Assembly: GCA_030949405.1 (NCBI GenBank)
Contig: JAUZSN010000002.1
Coordinates: 992,001-1,056,000 of the forward strand
Direction: 5' to 3'
From: Methylococcales bacterium
GTDB lineage: Bacteria; Pseudomonadota; Gammaproteobacteria; Methylococcales; Methylomonadaceae
Length of the DNA: 64,000 bases
In this document: positions 10,622 to 22,778 of the stretch, piece by piece
How positions within the stretch are numbered: the first letter of the stretch is position 1
Layout of the letters: each line of letters opens with the position of its first letter
Made by a program: the position numbers and the translations under genes
Notes under the pieces: generated by a model
Seen by the model: only the letters and a program-made list of their open reading frames with translations
Database searches by the model: none
What the model was told of the DNA's origin: nothing

Positions 10622-11497
10622 ATGCAATTTTCCAACTTTTTTTTATCCTTCCCTTTATTTTTTATTTTCGTGATTGCCGCTTTAGGGCTTCTCATTGGAA
10701 GTTTTCTTAATGTCGTTATTTATCGACTCCCTATTATTATGGAGCGTGAATGGCGACAAGAATGTAAAGAATACTTAGAGCTTGAATATGATGAAGGTGG
10801 GGATGATAAAATATTTAACTTAGTTTTCCCCCTATCTCATTGTCCGAGCTGTAAAGCCCCGATAAAACCGTATCAAAATATTCCTGTTATCAGTTATCTA
10901 CTGTTAAAAGGGCGATGTGGTCAATGTGAAACCTCTATTTCTTTGCGGTACCCATTCATAGAGGCGTTAACTGGAATTTTATCAGCCGTTGCGGCGAATC
11001 ATTTTGGCTATGGAATTGAACTCGTTTTTGCATTACTGTTAACGTGGTGCTTAATTGTCCTAAGTTTTATTGATATAGATACACAGCTCTTACCCGACTC
11101 TATTACATTACCGATGCTATGGTTAGGGTTACTTTTAAATACGTTTTCCTTATTTACCCCCACCGAAACCAGTATTATTGGTGCTATTGCGGGTTATTTA
11201 AGTCTTTGGACTGTTTACCAATTATTTAAATTAGTGACGGGAAAAGAAGGGATGGGTTATGGTGATTTTAAACTACTTGCTCTCTTTGGGGCTTGGTTAG
11301 GGTGGCAATATCTCCCTGTTATTGTTTTATTATCCTCGTTAGTTGGGGCTGTAGCGGGTATTTTGATGATGATATTTACACGTCATAACCACAACAGTCC
11401 GATTCCTTTTGGGCCTTATTTAGCAACGGCAGGTTGGTTGGCCCTTATTTGGGGCGAAGATATTAATCAATTTTATTTAGCGACAATAGGGTTATAG
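10622..11497 (+). CDS. pilD: PilD, prepilin peptidase and N-methyltransferase
   Basis: 291 aa membrane aspartic protease that trims and methylates type IV prepilins. The N-terminal cytoplasmic domain carries two CxxC pairs (CPSC and CGQC, about residues 77-102) typical of the bifunctional enzyme. The catalytic aspartates are in DIDTQLLPD and GYGDFK. Eight hydrophobic segments are apparent. It overlaps coaE by one base; pilD-coaE-zapD is a common gammaproteobacterial order. Confidence 0.95.
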   Translation: MQFSNFFLSFPLFFIFVIAALGLLIGSFLNVVIYRLPIIMEREWRQECKEYLELEYDEGGDDKIFNLVFPLSHCPSCKAPIKPYQNIPVISYLLLKGRCGQCETSISLRYPFIEALTGILSAVAANHFGYGIELVFALLLTWCLIVLSFIDIDTQLLPDSITLPMLWLGLLLNTFSLFTPTETSIIGAIAGYLSLWTVYQLFKLVTGKEGMGYGDFKLLALFGAWLGWQYLPVIVLLSSLVGAVAGILMMIFTRHNHNSPIPFGPYLATAGWLALIWGEDINQFYLATIGL

Positions 11498-12117
11498 TGA
11501 TGCTGACCATTGGGTTAACGGGTGGTATAGGAAGTGGAAAATCAACGGTAAGTGCTTTATTTGAAGGGTTCAATGTTCCTGTTATTGATGCCGATATTAT
11601 TGCACATCAACTGGTTTCAAAAGGACAGCCGACTCTAAAAATTTTAGCGCAAACATTTGGGACTGAAATAATCAATGTGGACAACGCTTTAAATAGAGCC
11701 CGACTGAAACAAATTATTTTTTCTAACGCTCAAAAAAAAAAACAATTGGAAAACATTTTACACCCTTTAATTTATCAACAAATAGAGCGGCAACAACAAC
11801 GACTTAAAGCCGCTTATTGTATAATTAGCATTCCGTTGCTTATCGAAACGGCTAAAACAGAGTTTATTGATCGAATTTTAGTCGTTGATTGTGCTTTAGA
11901 GATACAAATTGCACGGATAAAACAACGTGATAAATTAAACGATGTAGACATTGATGCCATTATTGCCAGTCAAGCGTCACGTGAAGAACGACTAGCGGTC
12001 GCTGATGATGTTATTGATAATTCAACAAGGACTTTGCAACTGAGACCTCAAGTTGAAAAGTTACATACGTTATATCTTTTATTAAGTTCAACTCAGGACA
12101 CCCTTATTTGTGAATAA
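11497..12117 (+). CDS. coaE: CoaE, dephospho-CoA kinase
   Basis: 206 aa P-loop kinase for the last step of coenzyme A synthesis. The Walker A GGIGSGKST is at residues 8-16 and the DADIIAH block at about 31. The LID-region arginines near IKQRD are present. The start codon overlaps the pilD stop and the end overlaps zapD by 8 nt, so pilD-coaE-zapD form one translational unit. Confidence 0.95.
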   Translation: MMLTIGLTGGIGSGKSTVSALFEGFNVPVIDADIIAHQLVSKGQPTLKILAQTFGTEIINVDNALNRARLKQIIFSNAQKKKQLENILHPLIYQQIERQQQRLKAAYCIISIPLLIETAKTEFIDRILVVDCALEIQIARIKQRDKLNDVDIDAIIASQASREERLAVADDVIDNSTRTLQLRPQVEKLHTLYLLLSSTQDTLICE

Positions 12118-12880
12118 TCAAACTAGCTATGAATTCCCTCTGAATGAGCGAATTCGAGTGTTTATGCGTCTAGAACAACTTTTTATCGAGCTTAAGCATT
12201 TTTTAATGGGAGATTCTGTTCTTGATAAACGTGCTGTTATGGGAACATTGCTCAGTATATCAATGATTTTTAGCCGTAATAATATCAAATCAGAATTGCT
12301 TAAAGAAACCGAGCGTTTACTTAATGTTTTGAAAAAAATGGGGGATAATTCAGAGATTGACGCGGATAAACTAGACGATATTTTAACGAAGTTGAATGCG
12401 TCAAAAAGCCTTCTTCATACGTACAACGAAAAAATTGGAGCCTCCTTAGCTAAAAATTATTTATTTCAAAGTTTTTCTCAGCGCGGAGCCATTCCAGGAG
12501 GGACTTGCTCGTTTGACTTGCCCGCGTATCATTATTGGCTGGCTCAGGATGAAGAAAAGCAATCACGAGAAGTTAAAGAATGGACAAAACCTTTTCTTGA
12601 TATGTATCAAGGGATTGAATTAATTCTTAATTTAATTAGAGACAGTGGCGAGCCTCAAGACGAATTGGCAAAAAAAGGTTTTTTTCAATTAACACTAAGA
12701 AATCATGAAATATGCCAGTTATTACGGGTACAGATTCCACAAACAAGTCCTTGTTTTGCTGAAATCAGTGGCGGTCGTCATCGTTTTACCGTTCGTTTTA
12801 TGAAGGCGGCACTCGAAGGTAAGCGACCTGCACAAAGCATTGTGGATATGCCGTTCTCTCTCAGTTGTTGTTATCGCTAA
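12110..12880 (+). CDS. zapD: ZapD, FtsZ-bundling cell division factor
   Basis: 256 aa, DUF1342/ZapD family, which crosslinks FtsZ filaments. The start is GTG at 12110, inside the last codons of coaE. The N-terminal YEFPLNERIRVFMRLEQLF motif is characteristic, and the C-terminal half has the GGTCSFDLPAYHYWL segment of this family. The protein is predicted cytosolic. Often yacG follows zapD; here there is only a 32-bp gap before the convergent proB. Confidence 0.93.
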   Translation: MNNQTSYEFPLNERIRVFMRLEQLFIELKHFLMGDSVLDKRAVMGTLLSISMIFSRNNIKSELLKETERLLNVLKKMGDNSEIDADKLDDILTKLNASKSLLHTYNEKIGASLAKNYLFQSFSQRGAIPGGTCSFDLPAYHYWLAQDEEKQSREVKEWTKPFLDMYQGIELILNLIRDSGEPQDELAKKGFFQLTLRNHEICQLLRVQIPQTSPCFAEISGGRHRFTVRFMKAALEGKRPAQSIVDMPFSLSCCYR

Positions 12881-12912
12881 AAAAATAGAAAATCAAAGGA
12901 TGAGAAGGGAGG

Positions 12913-15073
<2,161 letters not shown>

Positions 15074-15088
15074 TCATAAAGGACAAAC

Positions 15089-15123
15089 AAAAAAGCCCCG
15101 TCATAAGGACGAGGCTTTTTTTT
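15089..15123. terminator. Terminator between rpmA and obgE
   Basis: A 13-bp stem with one mismatch (AAAAAGCCCCGTC and GACGAGGCTTTTT) around ATAAG, with T and A tracts on both sides. For the leftward rplU-rpmA transcript it lies after rpmA, so obgE and proB depend on read-through or a weak own promoter. Confidence 0.8.
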
Positions 15124-15163
15124 AAATTGACAGGCCACTTAAAATTAAGTGACTTAAGAAAAT

Positions 15164-15421
15164 TTAAGCAGCAACAATGCTGACGAACTTGCGATTTTTA
15201 GCCCCTTTCGTTTGAAAGAGAACCTTACCTGTTGCGGTTGCAAATAAGGTATGGTCTTTGCCAATCCCTACATTATCGCCAGCATGGAAACGTGTTCCAC
15301 GTTGACGAACAATAATGCTTCCCGCTGGAACGGTTTCGCCGCCATAACGCTTAACACCTAAGCGTTTGGAATTGGAATCACGACCATTTCGGGTACTACC
15401 ACCCGCTTTCTTATGAGCCAT
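15164..15421 (-). CDS. rpmA: Ribosomal protein bL27
   Basis: 85 aa, standard length. It starts [16 protein letters not shown], the mature flexible N-terminus that reaches the peptidyl transferase centre, with no Firmicutes-type cleaved leader. It lies 20 nt after rplU, the universal L21-L27 pair. Confidence 0.97.
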   Translation of the reverse strand: MAHKKAGGSTRNGRDSNSKRLGVKRYGGETVPAGSIIVRQRGTRFHAGDNVGIGKDHTLFATATGKVLFQTKGAKNRKFVSIVAA

Positions 15422-15441
15422 TGTAAATACTCCTTAGGAAT

Positions 15442-15753
15442 TTAAGCAGAAATGCCAGTAATTTGGACTTCTGTATAATATTGACGATGCCCCATTTGTT
15501 TCATATGGTGCTTACGTCGTTTAAATTTAATAATTTTTACTTTTTTATGGCGACCTTGAGAAGTGACCGTTGCTGAGACTTTACCGCCATCAACAAAAGG
15601 CTGTCCGATTTTAACATCGCTGCCTTCGCCAATCATTAAGACTTTGTCGAACTCGATGCTGTCGCCTTCTCCAAGTTCTAGTTTTTCTATTTTTAGGGTA
15701 GCACCTTCTTTGACTCGGTACTGTTTACCACCTGTTTGAATTACCGCATACAT
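15442..15753 (-). CDS. rplU: Ribosomal protein bL21
   Basis: 103 aa from the ATG at 15751-15753, which has GGAG 9 nt upstream (15763-15766) and gives the canonical start [15 protein letters not shown] six-codon extension to 15771 is open but not family-like. The C-terminus [21 protein letters not shown] is typical. It is expressed with rpmA from the promoter at 15801-15829. Confidence 0.97.
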   Translation of the reverse strand: MYAVIQTGGKQYRVKEGATLKIEKLELGEGDSIEFDKVLMIGEGSDVKIGQPFVDGGKVSATVTSQGRHKKVKIIKFKRRKHHMKQMGHRQYYTEVQITGISA

Positions 15754-15800
15754 CAGCGTCAGCTCCATCAAGCATTAATATCTGTTTAAGTGAACAGAGC

Positions 15801-15829
15801 ATTATATTTTTAAAATTGATTGCCGTCAA
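15801..15829 (-). promoter_or_regulatory. Sigma70 promoter of rplU-rpmA
   Basis: On the minus strand TTGACG (15824-15829) and TATAAT (15801-15806) are separated by exactly 17 nt. Transcription would start near 15794, giving a leader of about 40 nt with a small CTGTT/AACAG hairpin before the rplU start. Confidence 0.8.
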
Positions 15830-15945
15830 ACTCTAAATTAATCAATCAATTAAGCTAAGGTTAAAATACATTATCAAAATTATTGACACCACCCTGTTTT
15901 ATTCAATAGCATGGCGGTTTATTTTAAGCAATCGACTTTCCGCAA

Positions 15946-16953
15946 ATGGCCTCACAAAACTCTTTAGAAGCACCAACTCCCATTGATTTTACTGCGATTA
16001 AAAATTTAACGCATAAGGAAGCACAAGCCGTTGATCAACTCATTTTAGATGAACTTAAGTCTGAGGTTGAATTAATTAATAAAATTGGGCATTACATTAT
16101 TGGTAATGGGGGGAAACGTTTACGCCCGATGGTGTTACTTTTAGCCTCGAAAGCCTTAAATGAAACCAATGAACATCATATTACGCTTGCGACGGTTATT
16201 GAATTTTTACATACCGCCACCTTATTACATGATGATGTGATTGATGAGTCCAGTATGCGTCGAGGGAAAGAATCGGCGAATGCGGTTTGGGGAAATTCGG
16301 CCAGTGTTTTGGTGGGTGATTTTCTTTATTCAAATGCGTTTCACATGATGATTCGTACCCGTAATTTTCAGGTGATGGAAATTGTTTCTCAAACAACCAG
16401 TGAGTTAACTGAGGGGGAAATTTTACAGTTACTTAATTGCCATAATCCGAATACAACCGAGGCGCAATATCTGGCGGTTATTATTCGTAAAACGGCAATT
16501 TTATTTAAAGCAGCGGCAAGACTTGCGGCAATTATGTCGAATGCAACGGAAGAAGAAACGCAAGGACTGATGAATTATGGGCAACATTTAGGCATTGCTT
16601 TTCAGTTAATTGACGATGCGTTAGATTATACGGCCAGTAGTTCTGAAGATTTAGGTAAAAATTTAGGCGATGATTTGGCGGAAGGAAAGCCAACCTTGCC
16701 CTTAATTTATGCGATGAAACAAGCCTCTAATGAAAATGCTCAGATTATTCGTAATGCAATTAAAAATGGGTCGCGTGATTCATTTCAAGAGGTTTATGAG
16801 GTGGTTAAAAGTACACAGGCCATTGATGATACTTTGCAGCGTGCTGATAATGAGGCGGACAAAGCAATTGCCGCATTGGCTATTTTAAAGGATTCTATTT
16901 ATAAAAATGCCTTGGTATCCTTAGCTAAATTTGCCGTACAGCGTGATTACTAA
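15946..16953 (+). CDS. ispB: IspB, polyprenyl (octaprenyl) diphosphate synthase
   Basis: 335 aa trans-isoprenyl diphosphate synthase making the quinone side chain. The first aspartate-rich motif is HDDVID (about residue 91) and the second DDALD (about 224), with GGKRLRP near 48 for substrate binding. It is divergent from rplU, the usual gammaproteobacterial arrangement. TTGACA at 15883-15888 could be its -35 box, though no good -10 is obvious. Confidence 0.94.
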   Translation: MASQNSLEAPTPIDFTAIKNLTHKEAQAVDQLILDELKSEVELINKIGHYIIGNGGKRLRPMVLLLASKALNETNEHHITLATVIEFLHTATLLHDDVIDESSMRRGKESANAVWGNSASVLVGDFLYSNAFHMMIRTRNFQVMEIVSQTTSELTEGEILQLLNCHNPNTTEAQYLAVIIRKTAILFKAAARLAAIMSNATEEETQGLMNYGQHLGIAFQLIDDALDYTASSSEDLGKNLGDDLAEGKPTLPLIYAMKQASNENAQIIRNAIKNGSRDSFQEVYEVVKSTQAIDDTLQRADNEADKAIAALAILKDSIYKNALVSLAKFAVQRDY

Positions 16954-17044
16954 TGAAATGATTGTTTCTCTATTTTCACTATGATAGGGTACGACTCAAG
17001 TCTTTAATGGATTTAATTTATTTTTTTAATAACCTAAGGATAAG

Positions 17045-17263
17045 ATGATGGCAGAATGGCGTAAAGTAGCAAAAGCATTTGCTTTGGAAAGTGGACATAT
17101 TAGCCAAAAAGAAGTGACTGTTTTAAGAGAACAAATTTTTGCAGAAAACCATGTTTCTAAAAGTGAATTAGATTTTTTAAAAGAAATTAAAGAGGAAGCG
17201 GAAAGTTCTGTTCAATTGTTAGATGAGTTAATTAGTGATTGTGAAGCGGCTATTAAAAACTAA
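17045..17263 (+). CDS. Small acidic helical protein, unknown
   Basis: 72 aa, predicted all-helical and acidic. AGGA lies 4 nt before the ATG at 17045 (the next codon is also ATG). The rhythm ESGHISQKEV...EIFAENHVSKSELDFL resembles the paired ADGxIsxxE helices of TerB-like proteins, but the match is weak and I do not claim the family. It follows ispB by 91 nt and may be read from the same transcript. No other partner is evident. Confidence 0.6.
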   Translation: MMAEWRKVAKAFALESGHISQKEVTVLREQIFAENHVSKSELDFLKEIKEEAESSVQLLDELISDCEAAIKN

Positions 17264-17370
17264 AAATTGAATAACATTCGAAATTTTTGGGTGGGTTGAG
17301 GTTAGTTTTTTTTCGAGAGTAAAAAACTTAATTCAGTAAGAAAGACTTAATGCTGAATTATGTTATTTCG

Positions 17371-17505
17371 GGCTAGCAACTTAAGACGGGACACTATGGA
17401 ACGAGGCTTAACCGTTCGTCCTGAGTTCAGTCGAAAGGTAGACGGTTAAGCTGTTCATACTTCGACAAGCTAACCTTAACTTGTCTCGTCTTAATGTTGG
17501 TCGCC
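17371..17505. mobile_element. Decayed MITE of the GGCTACCAAC family with repeat core
   Basis: A 135-bp element whose ends (GGCTAGCAACTTAAGACGGG and ...CGTCTTAATGTTGGTCGCC) are degenerate copies of the ends of the 1.7-kb IS at 35508. Flanks TTATTTCG and TTATTTAG agree at 7 of 8 positions, consistent with an old 8-bp target duplication. The core carries TCGACAAGC and CGTTCGTCCTGAG, pieces of a widespread bacterial palindromic repeat. No coding capacity. Confidence 0.7.
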
Positions 17506-17539
17506 TTATTTAGTAAGCGAAATAATCTAACCTTAGTCT

Positions 17540-17563
17540 GCAAAATCTCGTTTGATTTTGTAG
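17540..17563. repeat. Short palindromic repeat, copy 1
   Basis: CAAAATC and GATTTTG (7-bp arms, 6-nt loop) near the 3' side of bpt. Nearly the same unit, in opposite orientation and with the same flanking TAC, occurs at 54847-54870. Confidence 0.45.
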
Positions 17564-17594
17564 AGGGCGTTCGGAGGTGATTAATCACTTATGC

Positions 17595-18302
17595 CTAAAC
17601 AATCGTCCAGTGATGATTAATAAATCCTTCTAATGGATGATACTGTGCTTTGTAAGCCATTTTTTGGCAATTTGCAATCCAAAAACCCAGATAAACATGC
17701 TCTAATTCCAATTGTTGAGCCTGCTCGATTTGCCAAAGTACCGCATAGACCCCCAGACTGTAACTCGAAAAGTCAGGATCAAAAAAGGTATAGACCGCCG
17801 ATAAACTGTGGTCGAGAAAATCAACAATCGAAACTGCGACCAGTTGTTCATTAATATGAAACTCGACAAAGCAGGTCTTACACCACGAACTCGTTAAAAA
17901 ATTAATATATTCGTCAGGGCTTGATGAGGCCATTCCACTTTCAGGGTGTTTATGGTGTTGATAACGCATATAAAGATCATAGTGTTCCTGTTTAAACAGG
18001 GCAGGTTGCACGTTAACCGTCGTCGGCTTATTTTTTTTAAAACAGCGTTTTTGACTACGTGTTGGCTTAAATTGCTGGACAGGAACACGACAGGCAATAC
18101 ATTCCGAACAATCAGAACAGCGAGGACTGTAAACGTCATCGCCACTTCGTCTAAACCCATGTTCAATTAAGCGAGAATAAAGCGAAGTATCAAGCGTTAA
18201 GTTTGGACTGACAAAGGCGGATTGCGACTCCCTATCCGCTAAGTAACTGCATAATTGCGGCGGGGTCACTAATAATGGAATGGAACTCATTTTTTTTTCC
18301 AT
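17595..18302 (-). CDS. bpt: Bpt, aspartate/glutamate leucyltransferase
   Basis: 235 aa, ATE-family aminoacyl-tRNA protein transferase of the short bacterial type. It adds leucine to proteins with N-terminal Asp or Glu and so feeds them to ClpS-ClpAP. The N-terminal half has the family's cysteines (CSDCSECIACR near residue 62) and the C-terminal half the PESGMASSSPDEY and YLGFWI blocks. It overlaps aat by 16 nt: the two N-degron transferases are translated together, a known pairing. Confidence 0.93.
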   Translation of the reverse strand: MEKKMSSIPLLVTPPQLCSYLADRESQSAFVSPNLTLDTSLYSRLIEHGFRRSGDDVYSPRCSDCSECIACRVPVQQFKPTRSQKRCFKKNKPTTVNVQPALFKQEHYDLYMRYQHHKHPESGMASSSPDEYINFLTSSWCKTCFVEFHINEQLVAVSIVDFLDHSLSAVYTFFDPDFSSYSLGVYAVLWQIEQAQQLELEHVYLGFWIANCQKMAYKAQYHPLEGFINHHWTIV

Positions 18303-18982
18303 GCCTCAGAGTGGGGTGATTTTTTACAAAAATTAGCGAGTTTTTGGATAAAAAGTTCACGGCTAATTTCATAGGCACCCAGACTGGCTAAATGATTGCT
18401 GTGAACTTGGCAGTCAACTAATTGATAACCCCACAAATGTAAGTGATTTAATAAGTGGACAAAAGCGACTTTAGACGCATCGGTTTGGGTATGAAACATC
18501 GATTCACCAAAAAAAACCTGTCCAATTGCCACGCCATAAAGTCCCCCCACCAGTTGGCCGTCTTGCCATGCTTCAGCAGAATGGGCGATCCCTTGATGAT
18601 GAAGTTTTGTGTAGGCTTGTTTCATTTCTTCACTAATCCATGTGTCATCACTGTCGTTACGAACCCCTGAACAGGCTTCAATAACTTCACTAAAGGCGTT
18701 ATCGACTGTAAAATTAAAGCGTTGTTGGCGAATCGTTTTGGCTAAACTACGCGATAGGTTTAATTCCGTGGGGGCTAAAACTAAACGCGGATTAGGTGAC
18801 CACCAAAGAATAGGATCTTCAGGATTAAACCATGGAAAAATACCCGATTGATAGGCATTAAGGAGTCGTGTTGTCGATAAACACCCACCCATCGCTAATA
18901 AACCATCAGGATCGGTTAATGCTGTGCTAACAGGCGGAAACGATTCATCTGGGAACTCTGACTGTAACTGTGTTAGCTTCAT
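18287..18982 (-). CDS. aat: Aat, leucyl/phenylalanyl-tRNA-protein transferase
   Basis: 231 aa. Aat places Leu or Phe on N-terminal Lys or Arg of degradation targets. The family blocks are all visible: FPPVSTAL near the start, GIFPWFN and WWSPNPR near residues 45-65, and GGLYGVAIGQVFFGESMF near 145-165. First gene of an aat-bpt operon, reading away from trxB's 3' end. Confidence 0.95.
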   Translation of the reverse strand: MKLTQLQSEFPDESFPPVSTALTDPDGLLAMGGCLSTTRLLNAYQSGIFPWFNPEDPILWWSPNPRLVLAPTELNLSRSLAKTIRQQRFNFTVDNAFSEVIEACSGVRNDSDDTWISEEMKQAYTKLHHQGIAHSAEAWQDGQLVGGLYGVAIGQVFFGESMFHTQTDASKVAFVHLLNHLHLWGYQLVDCQVHSNHLASLGAYEISRELFIQKLANFCKKSPHSEAWKKK

Positions 18983-19064
18983 GCGTTAGCATTGCCTATT
19001 TTAATCATACTAAGCCTTAAGTGCATTGTTAAGTAAATCCATTTGACCCTTTGACCATTTAATT

Positions 19065-20024
<960 letters not shown>

Positions 20025-20231
20025 TTAACTCCATAAAAGGGAACGTTAGCTACCTTGTTTTTTAATAGCTGATTTTTAACGTCATCACCAAAAACAATTT
20101 TTTTAACGTTAATGGTATTAAAATTAGATGAAAATATTACCATAAACATAAAAAAATATCGCAGTTTTATCTTGATCCGTTAGATTGATTTTGGAATAGG
20201 TTCATTACCGCCTAAGCAAACCTCATACTCA

Positions 20232-21146
20232 TTATTTAAAATCAAAATTGACCAAGGTGCTTTTTCCCGCTTCGATGGTTTGACCTAGACTAATGACCCC
20301 ATTTCCTGTCAACGACATTGCTTCTCTATGTAAAAAAACCGTTTGCTGAGTTTTATTAAAGTAAACGTAAGTCCCATTTGAGCTTTTATCCACTAAAATA
20401 TATTTTCCACGGCTGTATTCAATAAAAGCATGAATTCGGGAGACAAACTGGGTATTAATTAAAATATTGGCTTCTTGGGTACGCCCTAAATTAAAAGGGA
20501 TACTGGCCGACGAGACGGGGTAGTTTTGCTGATTAAAGGTAAGCTGTAATTTTAAACTTTCGGCGGAAGTTTGCGGCGTTTCTCGCGCAATATAAGTCAT
20601 ATCATCCTTATCTTCCCAAACAATTTCCCAAATAGAAAGTTCAGTTTTTTTCCCTTTAATGGGGGCAAGATCATAAACCCGTGCCATTACTTTTAAAAAC
20701 TCATTAAGTTCGGCTTCTACGACGCTAGAGATTAAAATTTGTCTCGCTTTAGCAAAACTTGAAAGACGGGCGGCAACATTAACGGTGTCACCAAAAATAT
20801 CGCCTTTATCTTCAATAATTTTTCCAGAATGTAAGCCAATTCTAATTGCCATTGCCGCCATTTGTAGCTCATGATGACTGTCAATTGAGTTGTGCATTGC
20901 ACACGCCGCTTGTACTGAAAGATTAGCCGAGGGATAACGACACATAATCTCATCACCAATGGTTTTTATCACTGTTCCCTGATAGTCTTCCGTAATTTTA
21001 CTCATTAAATTAAGACAAAGATCAATTTTTTGTTTTGCGGCAGCATCGCCTAGCACATCATAAAGGGCTGTACTCCCCGCAATATCAGCAAACATCACGG
21101 TACAGTCTTGACTCGACTTATTTCTAAATTTAAAAAACCTTAACAA
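20232..21146 (-). CDS. Class III adenylate/guanylate cyclase with C-terminal FHA domain
   Basis: 304 aa, soluble. Residues 12-190 are a class III nucleotide cyclase: the first metal aspartate is in MFADIAGSTALYD, the second in the TIGDEIM turn, and GDIFGDTVNVAARL is the family's dimer-interface block. Residues 205-300 are a forkhead-associated domain (LGR, SRIHAF, SNGTYV), which binds phosphothreonine. A cyclase followed by FHA suggests cAMP synthesis gated by Ser/Thr phosphorylation; a soluble kinase is encoded at 50615-51511, but a link is my inference. No membrane or sensor domain precedes the catalytic part. Confidence 0.88.
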   Translation of the reverse strand: MLRFFKFRNKSSQDCTVMFADIAGSTALYDVLGDAAAKQKIDLCLNLMSKITEDYQGTVIKTIGDEIMCRYPSANLSVQAACAMHNSIDSHHELQMAAMAIRIGLHSGKIIEDKGDIFGDTVNVAARLSSFAKARQILISSVVEAELNEFLKVMARVYDLAPIKGKKTELSIWEIVWEDKDDMTYIARETPQTSAESLKLQLTFNQQNYPVSSASIPFNLGRTQEANILINTQFVSRIHAFIEYSRGKYILVDKSSNGTYVYFNKTQQTVFLHREAMSLTGNGVISLGQTIEAGKSTLVNFDFK

Positions 21147-21622
21147 CTAAGTTCCTCATTGACACGGTAATCAAAATAACACATTAATTTCATTGTTGCG
21201 TAAAATCAAATTCTAATGATAAATTTGAGGCTTGATACAATTTTACAAGGCTGTGGGTGAAAATACGTCCCTTTTAAAGCGCGTTGCCTTTATTTGGTGA
21301 GTGATGAGCTTAAACACTCAGGCAGACTAGGGGGTAAAATATTTGTTATAATCTTCGCATTCAGGGATGAAAATAAAGCGTTAATTTTTACAAATCATTC
21401 CAATAGCCCTTTAAAATAAATTAATGTTTTTTAATTTTTAAATGCCACGTTAATGGCGACCCCATTTAAGGGGGATAAAAAATGGGTAGAGACCCGACTG
21501 TCTTGTCTCTCTGTAAATCGATAATTTCGTTAATTATACGACTAATATGACCCAACTTATAACCTTCTATAGTCCTCATTGTTTAATGAGTCTTGTTATT
21601 AATTTTTAAAACCGAGCTTTTT
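21147..21622. other. Intergenic region between cyclase and methyltransferase genes
   Basis: About 475 bp between divergent genes. It holds a TATAAT at 21347-21352 with no convincing -35 box and a short GAGTG/CACTC stem near 21300. I see no open frame, tRNA or mobile element end. It is presumably promoter DNA for both sides. Confidence 0.4.
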
Positions 21623-22540
21623 GTGACTACTTACTATTTAGAATCTAACAAAGATTACCACGACAAAGATTTAAACCCTGATGATGCGGTGAATGAAACG
21701 CTATTAGAAGATACCGCTAAGTATTATGAAGATTGTCATCAAGATTATTTATTTGCTTGGTGCAATCGGGATAATTTAGCCTTGCATTATGGGTATTGGG
21801 ATGAGGATAAACCTTATAATCATCATCAAGCGTTACTGAATACGAATCGAGCCTTATACGAAAAAGCGGGTATTAAACCCTCGGATCATGTACTGGATGC
21901 AGGTTGTGGTTTAGGCGGGAGTTCATTATGGATGGCGGGTGAATATAAAAATAAAGTGACGGGGATTACCATCAGTCATAAACAAGCGGATTATGCGAAT
22001 GCTAAAGCTAAAAGTCGCAATCTGGAGCATCTGGTTAATTTTGAAGTTGCTGATTATTGTAAAACACCGTATGAAGATGAATCCTTTGATGTAATCTGGG
22101 CTTTAGAAAGTTCGTGCTACGCACTTGATAAAGGGGCCTTTTTAAAAGAAGCGCATCGTTTATTGCGTAAAGGTGGGCGATTAGCCTTGTGTGATGCCTT
22201 TATGTTACAACGCGAATTTGATAAAACGCAATGGCAAACGGTGATGGACTTTTTAAATGGCTGGTTAGTCCCTAATTTATCCGACCGTGACGAGTTTACC
22301 CGCTTAATTAAAGAAGCTGGATTCCAAGAAAGCCATGCGTATGATATTAGCGAGCAGGTTTTACCCTCGTCTAAATACATGTATAAAATTGCAAAGCGGT
22401 TGGCCCCTGTGCAAAAAATAAGCCAATGGTTGGGTTTGCGTTCAAAAACACAAACGGCCAATTACAAAGTAGGCTTTGCTCAGTATGATTTTTTTCATGA
22501 CAAACTCGCCGAATATTGTATTTTTACCGCCACTAAATAA
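21623..22540 (+). CDS. Class I SAM-dependent methyltransferase, small-molecule type
   Basis: 305 aa from GTG 21623; a TTG at 21593 would add ten residues of poor quality. The Rossmann motif I LDAGCGLGGSS is near residue 90, followed by VTGITIS and a motif with YCKTPYEDESFDVIWALESSCYA. This arrangement resembles the sterol/tocopherol/cycloartenol-type methyltransferases (Methyltransf_11), so the substrate may be a lipid or isoprenoid. It stands alone, so its substrate cannot be read from context. Confidence 0.82.
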   Translation: MTTYYLESNKDYHDKDLNPDDAVNETLLEDTAKYYEDCHQDYLFAWCNRDNLALHYGYWDEDKPYNHHQALLNTNRALYEKAGIKPSDHVLDAGCGLGGSSLWMAGEYKNKVTGITISHKQADYANAKAKSRNLEHLVNFEVADYCKTPYEDESFDVIWALESSCYALDKGAFLKEAHRLLRKGGRLALCDAFMLQREFDKTQWQTVMDFLNGWLVPNLSDRDEFTRLIKEAGFQESHAYDISEQVLPSSKYMYKIAKRLAPVQKISQWLGLRSKTQTANYKVGFAQYDFFHDKLAEYCIFTATK

Positions 22541-22778
22541 ACGCGTTAAGAACGTGTATGATTTACTTAAATTAGAATTTATACACGTTTTTCGGCAGCC
22601 TTCATTTTTCGGTTTACAGTTTAAATTCGGAGTCCAATAGCTTTAGCTGTTGGCGAGTCACGAAAATAGCTAAAACTATTTTACTCCCCTCTATTTTTTA
22701 AGAATAAAGTATAAACTACTTTTAAGCCAAATGAAGGATGCCCATTTTTCACTTCATTTCACCATCCAAATAAATAAG

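Noticed and set aside
15883-15912. TTGACA before ispB as a full promoter
   Set aside because: The -35 box is perfect but no acceptable -10 box is found at 16-18 nt, so only mentioned under ispB.
22600-22700. Two small stems (CCAATAGC.../...GTTGG and AAATAG/CTATTT) before the agmatine deiminase remnant
   Set aside because: Short, imperfect and without T-run; not enough to call a terminator or riboswitch.
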